Below, one piece after another: positions 22,565 through 26,065 of a stretch of DNA of 26,065 nt. The stretch's first letter is position 1. Every line of letters begins with the position of its first letter. The position numbers and the translations under genes were made by a program. Location: positions 1 through 26,065 of the forward strand of contig JBDLJX010000033.1 in NCBI GenBank assembly GCA_039714155.1. Direction: 5' to 3'. This DNA is from SZUA-186 sp039714155. Lineage in GTDB: Bacteria; Pseudomonadota; Gammaproteobacteria; UBA9214. The notes under the pieces are model-generated. The model was not told where the DNA came from. It saw only the letters and a program-made list of their open reading frames with translations, and did no database searches.

Positions 22565-22610
22565 ATGGCGCGCCCGGAGAGATTCGAACTCCCGACCGCC
22601 TGGTTCGTAG
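22565..22610 (-). repeat. tRNA-Arg(ACG) 3' fragment, att-type copy 2
   Basis: Identical to 19195-19240 and 25719-25764 over 46 bp. It includes CCA, T-arm and part of the anticodon loop, but no D-arm or 5' acceptor strand. Confidence 0.9.
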
Positions 22611-22666
22611 TGTTCCGCCTGATTTCTCATATCCTGTTGTATTTCGATACATTTATACAGCTTACA

Positions 22667-22739
22667 CTGTCCAATAAAATCAGCCTATTTGAGCTTATTT
22701 GCCTATATTTGGGGTTATTTGGTCCCTACTATTGGACAG
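22667..22739. promoter_or_regulatory. Inverted arm-type boxes, left end of cassette 2
   Basis: CTGTCCAATA (22667-22676) and TATTGGACAG (22730-22739) are exact inverted copies. They lie about 57 and 120 bp from the core, like integrase arm sites. The same pair, slightly changed, recurs right of core copy 3 at similar distances. Confidence 0.6.
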
Positions 22740-22896
22740 CTAAGGCGATGTCTCTGACCAACCCCCTCCTATCAGGTTATCCAAAACTTATGGGGAAATA
22801 ACTAAGTTCGTTCATTTCGAATATTGCGTTTATTTCGCTTATAGGCTACTATTAAAAATCCCAGAACTACTTGCTAAAACACCGCGGATTACGAAA

Positions 22897-23349
22897 ATGC
22901 CTACTGTCGCAAAAAAAACCCTCGATGCACCAAGTGAGCAAGACATACAACTTGCTGCACAAAGCAGTCGATTACTAGCCGCGTGCCTGGGGCATGGGGA
23001 AACCGCACGTATCCGTCTGATCGACGGTGAACAAGATATTACCGTACCCGTTTCAGCCATGCGCTTGTTGATCGACATTCTGGCCCACATGGCCCAAGGT
23101 GATGCAATCACCCTCGTACCCCATCATGCAGAACTCACCACCCAGCAGGCTGCGGACTTCCTTAATGTCTCCCGGCCTTACCTGGTCAAGCTCCTGGAAC
23201 AGGGCGAAATCCCCTTTCGTAAAGTGGGCACCCGACGTCGGGTGCTCTTCCATGATTTGATGGCATACCTCCAGCAATCCCGCCAACAGCGCACCGCCGC
23301 ATTAGATGAATTGACCGAACAGGCTCAGAAACTCGATATGGGTTACTGA
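22897..23349 (+). CDS. HTH (excisionase-fold) partner of a PIN toxin
   Basis: The 150-residue product has a MerR/excisionase-type HTH at about residues 68-120: AELTTQQAADFLNVSRPYLVKLLEQGEIPFRKVGTRRRV, LFHDLMAYL. The N-terminal half is of unknown fold. Proteins of this type sit directly before PIN-domain genes and act as antitoxin and autorepressor. The PIN gene starts 4 bp after its stop. An excisionase role in cassette mobility is an alternative, since the same fold is used by excisionases. Confidence 0.8.
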   Translation: MPTVAKKTLDAPSEQDIQLAAQSSRLLAACLGHGETARIRLIDGEQDITVPVSAMRLLIDILAHMAQGDAITLVPHHAELTTQQAADFLNVSRPYLVKLLEQGEIPFRKVGTRRRVLFHDLMAYLQQSRQQRTAALDELTEQAQKLDMGY

Positions 23350-23353
23350 GTGC

Positions 23354-23923
23354 ATGGCGAACTTCACGGCGATTTACGACGCCTGCGTATTGTACCCGGC
23401 GCCGCTGCGCGATTTCTTGCTGCGCCTGGCGATGACGGAGCTTTTCCGAGCTCGTTGGACAGACCACATCCATGAAGAGTGGATGCGAAGTGTCTTGAAT
23501 AACCGGAAAGACCTCACTGCAGGGCAACTGGAACGAACTCGACAGCTCATGGATCAGGCGATGCTCGACTGTCTGGTAACCGACTACGAGGATCTCATTG
23601 ATAGTCTGGAGCTTCCAGATCCTGACGATCGGCATGTGTTGGCTGCTGCGACACGATGCCAGGCCGGTGTAATTGTCACCTTCAACCTTGATGACTTTCC
23701 CAACGACATCCTGGGACAATACGGAATTGAAGAGCAACATCCTGATGAATTCATCGGCCATCTGTTGGATCTCGACCCCGGCGCAGTCTGCAATGCTGCC
23801 AGACAACAACGTCAGGCACTGCGAAACCCACCAAAATCTTCCACGGAATTTCTCGACACTTTATTGCGACAAGGGTTGGCAGGAACAGTTGCTCAACTTG
23901 AAGAGATGATCGATCTCATATAG
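23354..23923 (+). CDS. PIN-domain RNase toxin
   Basis: The 189-residue product has the PIN acidic quartet in order: Asp9 in IYDACVLYP, Glu41/42 in HEEWMR, Asp89/91/92 in LPDPDDRHVLAAA and Asp113/114 in FNLDDFP. It fits the PIN_3 group of toxin RNases. The C-terminal 70 residues are an added helical part ending in LEEMIDLI. It is translationally close to the HTH gene before it and is followed 17 bp later by the helical protein gene. Toxin activity is inferred from family and partner. Confidence 0.88.
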   Translation: MANFTAIYDACVLYPAPLRDFLLRLAMTELFRARWTDHIHEEWMRSVLNNRKDLTAGQLERTRQLMDQAMLDCLVTDYEDLIDSLELPDPDDRHVLAAATRCQAGVIVTFNLDDFPNDILGQYGIEEQHPDEFIGHLLDLDPGAVCNAARQQRQALRNPPKSSTEFLDTLLRQGLAGTVAQLEEMIDLI

Positions 23924-23940
23924 ATTCTGGTCGCATAGAC

Positions 23941-25485
23941 ATGCCACGAAAAAAGCTGCTATCAAAACGCGTACCCAAGCAACGCTCCAAACAGCGAATG
24001 TCAGCACGCAGCTGGCTTGAAAAACAATCCAAAAAAGAACTCATCGATTTCATCCTGGGGATCGCAGAAGAGCATTCACGGGTAAGTGAACTCCTGACCA
24101 ACCACGCCAACCTAACACAGGGAAAGATCAAGCCGGTCAGGGAGGCCATCCGCAGGGACATCGAAACGTTGGAGCCAGATTGGCAGGATGGCGACACATT
24201 TGACGTGGACAGCGACTTTGCCCATATTGCTGAACAACTGGCCGCGCTGCTCGATGCAGGTTACACAGATGACGTCGTCGAATTGGGAGAAGCGTTTCTG
24301 CTGATAGCGCCCAAATGTTATGAATACAGCTACCATGACGATTGGGGTATCGCATCCGGCATAGCAGAATGCCTGGACATCATATTGAAGGCGCTATCGT
24401 GCTCATCGCTCCCGCCCGCCGAACAACTCCTATGGTATATCGACGCAGAACTGAAGGACGATTACGCTATTTTTGATAACACCGAAGACTTCATCAAAAA
24501 GCGGGGGTATAAAAAGGCGGACTGGCAGGTGGTTTCCGAAATTCTGGAAAGTCGTCTACAGGCACAAATGGTGCCGGAAGACAACGACACATCTTCAGAT
24601 TGTTATAAACGCGAGAAACTGTCACGGTGGTTGCAAACCGCGATGGAGAGAAGCGGCCGTCAAACCGACATCGTTGGCCTGTTGCAACGGGAAGCCCCCA
24701 TCACCCACCGCTACGACAAACTGGTGTCGGCCCTCCTCACCGCCGGCCGCGAACAGGAGGCACACGACTGGATCGTTGAAGGCTTTGCAAAAACCATCGA
24801 CAAGCTACCGGGGATCGCCTGGGGGCTGGCGGAACAACTGAGAGACATGGCCTCGCGGAAAAAACAGCATGCCAACATTGCGTCTTTGCTGGCGCTGGAA
24901 TTCTTTTACCGGCCCGACACCGCGCTGTACTGCAAACTGGAAAAAGTGACCCAACGCATCCGCTGCTGGCCAGCCGTACGGGAAGCGCTTCTGGCCTACC
25001 TGGAAACCGGGATACGCCCCGATCTTCAACCACCGAAAAAAAACATAACCAAGGCCACTTCGTCCAACTGGCCGCTTCCGCCGAGTGATTTGATACTGCC
25101 CAAGTCTAAAAGGGCAACCAATCTTTTCCCCAACATCGATGTTCTCGTCAATATCGCCATTTACGAAAAACGGCCGGACGATGTGCTGAAGTGGTATCAC
25201 TTGGGAAGAAAGAGTTACTTGTACCACGACACGGATGATTCCGTTGCCGAAGCTGTGAAATCCACGCACCCCGATGAAGCGCAGGCTATCTGGAAACGGG
25301 TGGCCGAATGGGAGATCGCCCGCGTCAAACCGGCCGCTTACAAGGTGGCAGCTCCCTATCTGAAAAAAATACGTGCACTCTACCGAAAACAAAAACGCAC
25401 TGGTGAATGGAATACCTATCTCATGGCCTTAAGACGACAGCACAAAGCAAAGCGCCGATTGATTGAGATACTGGACTCCTTATGA
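23941..25485 (+). CDS. Helical protein related to the C-terminal region of SWIM/COG4715 proteins
   Basis: The 514-residue product starts with a strongly basic region, then helical blocks: KKELIDFILGIAEEHSRVSELL near residue 31, LAALLDAGYTDDVVELGEAFL and LLWYIDAELKDDYAIFDNTEDFIKKRGY. This pattern resembles the helical C-terminal region of SWIM zinc-finger proteins (COG4715/DUF6880-like), but there is no SWIM CxCx...CxH motif here. The last part (WKRVAEWEIARVKPAAYKVAAPYLKKIRALYRKQKR) is typical of that group. It follows the PIN gene by 17 bp and may be a third component of the module. Relation to the family is from memory of pattern and would need a profile search. Function is unknown. Confidence 0.7.
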   Translation: MPRKKLLSKRVPKQRSKQRMSARSWLEKQSKKELIDFILGIAEEHSRVSELLTNHANLTQGKIKPVREAIRRDIETLEPDWQDGDTFDVDSDFAHIAEQLAALLDAGYTDDVVELGEAFLLIAPKCYEYSYHDDWGIASGIAECLDIILKALSCSSLPPAEQLLWYIDAELKDDYAIFDNTEDFIKKRGYKKADWQVVSEILESRLQAQMVPEDNDTSSDCYKREKLSRWLQTAMERSGRQTDIVGLLQREAPITHRYDKLVSALLTAGREQEAHDWIVEGFAKTIDKLPGIAWGLAEQLRDMASRKKQHANIASLLALEFFYRPDTALYCKLEKVTQRIRCWPAVREALLAYLETGIRPDLQPPKKNITKATSSNWPLPPSDLILPKSKRATNLFPNIDVLVNIAIYEKRPDDVLKWYHLGRKSYLYHDTDDSVAEAVKSTHPDEAQAIWKRVAEWEIARVKPAAYKVAAPYLKKIRALYRKQKRTGEWNTYLMALRRQHKAKRRLIEILDSL

Positions 25486-25613
25486 ATCCCACCAACAGGA
25501 AGCACCCAGACATGCTAAATTCGGCAACCCTTCTTCCGGATCTCATTGGCGCAGACTTTTTGGAACCCTGTCAGTCACTTGATCACGGATGTCGTGAATA
25601 CAGGGAGGTATGA
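25482..25613 (+). CDS. Possible 43-residue ORF overlapping the helical gene stop (ATGA)
   Basis: ATG at 25482 overlaps the preceding TGA by 4 bases, a classic coupling arrangement. The product (MNPTNRKHPDMLNSATLLPD ... YREV) is unknown. A second short frame (ATG 25615 to 25710, 31 codons) has AGGGAGG 6 bases upstream but runs through the arm-type boxes. Both are weakly supported. Confidence 0.3.
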   Translation: MNPTNRKHPDMLNSATLLPDLIGADFLEPCQSLDHGCREYREV

Positions 25614-25624
25614 AATGACAACAC

Positions 25625-25663
25625 CTGTCCAATTAAATGGATGTTTTTTGCTCTATTGGACAG
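25625..25663. promoter_or_regulatory. Inverted arm-type boxes, right end of cassette 2
   Basis: CTGTCCAATT (25625-25634, 9 of 10) and TATTGGACAG (25654-25663, identical to the left-end box). They lie about 85 and 56 bp before core copy 3. Confidence 0.55.
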
Positions 25664-25718
25664 CCACGAAAAAAACCGGCCAAGCGGAACGCTATAATCG
25701 GTTGATTTAAATAGTAAA

Positions 25719-25764
25719 ATGGCGCGCCCGGAGAGATTCGAACTCCCGACCGCCTGGTTCGTAG
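25719..25764 (-). repeat. tRNA-Arg(ACG) 3' fragment, att-type copy 3
   Basis: Third identical 46-bp copy. It is again a fragment, so the intact tRNA-Arg gene should lie further right, outside the window. The terminator block of copies 1 and 2 is absent to its left. Confidence 0.9.
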
Positions 25765-25819
25765 TGTTACAGTCTAAACGTTATATCCTACTGTTTTACA
25801 TGCAATTTAATGATTTTAT

Positions 25820-25892
25820 CTATCCAATACTTTTAACCTATATCGCTTGTAATGCCTTGATTTTCGGTTGTTTGCTCCCTTCTATTGGATAG
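25820..25892. promoter_or_regulatory. Inverted arm-type boxes right of core copy 3
   Basis: CTATCCAATA (25820-25829) and TATTGGATAG (25883-25892) repeat the left-end pair of cassette 2 with one matched change in each, at the same distances from the core (about 56 and 119 bp). This suggests a third related cassette begins here. Confidence 0.6.
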
Positions 25893-26064
25893 CTGAAACC
25901 GTCGTTTCTCCAAACGCCAACCCGGCGGCTCTGCGATCATCCTTGTGTCTCGTCTGCCGAACATCGCGCAATACCTGACGGTCCTCATTCCGTTCCCGTC
26001 GATGGTTACGCGGTGTCTGGTGTGTAGTCTGTTGCCTTGCCTGCACCACATTCCGCTGGGTGTT
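25882..26064 (-). CDS. Possible C-terminal end of a gene entering from the right
   Basis: A minus-strand frame is open from the window edge to a TAG at 25882-25884. It gives 60 charged residues (NTQRNVVQARQQTTHQTPRN near the edge, ending LAFGETTVSAIQ). No family recognised. The stop lies inside the arm-type box. A 72-residue overlapping frame on the same strand is the alternative. Confidence 0.3.
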   Translation of the reverse strand, partial: NTQRNVVQARQQTTHQTPRNHRRERNEDRQVLRDVRQTRHKDDRRAAGLAFGETTVSAIQ

Positions 26065-26065
26065 G

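Larger units (their letters stand above)
22565..25718. mobile_element. Integrase-less tRNA-Arg cassette 2 (~3.15 kb)
   Basis: Bounded by core copies 2 and 3. It encodes an HTH-PIN-helical-protein set on the plus strand. Inverted 10-bp boxes lie near both ends (22667, 22730, 25625, 25654). No recombinase gene is present. Confidence 0.65.

Noticed and set aside
22565..22801. Second plus-strand ORF starting MARPERFELPTAW
   Set aside because: Same tRNA-derived artefact at core copy 2.
22897..23349. HTH protein as the missing excisionase/integrase of the cassette
   Set aside because: The fold allows it, but its 4-bp spacing to a PIN gene fits an antitoxin better; no recombinase residues are present.

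Overview
The window looks like accessory-rich chromosome from a sulfur-oxidising gammaproteobacterium. This is inferred from gene content: an orphan soxAX pair, a TusA-family sulfurtransferase, a decayed TusE/DsrC-family gene and a tRNA-Arg(ACG) 3' end that closely resembles the enterobacterial one. No rRNA, complete tRNA or CRISPR array was seen. Broken genes, repeat scars and transposase remnants are frequent.

Left part (1-3400, minus strand): a bufferin-type RiPP operon. It has a Cys-rich precursor with a Tat-like signal peptide (BufA2-like), a DUF692/MNIO iron oxidase, a DUF2063 partner and a creatininase-family amidohydrolase. A strong hairpin separates the precursor from the enzymes. 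A TusE/DsrC-like pseudogene lies beyond. 3900-9050: a TetR repressor faces a five-part unit of TusA, SDR, RND/MMPL exporter and LolA-like periplasmic protein. A textbook sigma70 promoter and two near-palindromic operators sit between them. 9188-12300: an AraC regulator diverges from a glutaredoxin-thioredoxin reductase fusion and thioredoxin, followed by a truncated peroxiredoxin.

Middle (12300-18730): a type-3 copper tyrosinase coupled to a small basic His-containing protein, a scar joining a transposase fragment to an MTH1187 thiamine-binding fragment, a PEBP (YbhB-like) protein, a DUF3330 zinc-ribbon-like protein, a small gene followed by a highly structured 3' region and terminator, a transposase pseudogene with two in-frame stops, and soxA-soxX.

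Right part (19195-26065): the most unusual area. A 46-bp segment identical in all three copies is the 3' end of tRNA-Arg(ACG) on the minus strand (19195, 22565, 25719). It delimits two back-to-back cassettes of about 3.37 and 3.15 kb. Cassette 1 carries a HigBA/RelE-type toxin-antitoxin pair and a GC-rich secreted VCBS/FG-GAP repeat protein. Cassette 2 carries an HTH protein, a PIN-domain RNase and a 514-residue helical protein resembling the C-terminal part of SWIM/COG4715 proteins. No integrase is encoded in either cassette, yet exact inverted 10-bp boxes (CTGTCCAATA / TATTGGACAG) flank the cores as integrase arm sites would. I read this as tandem, integrase-less tRNA-targeted cassettes mobilised in trans; that interpretation is inference.
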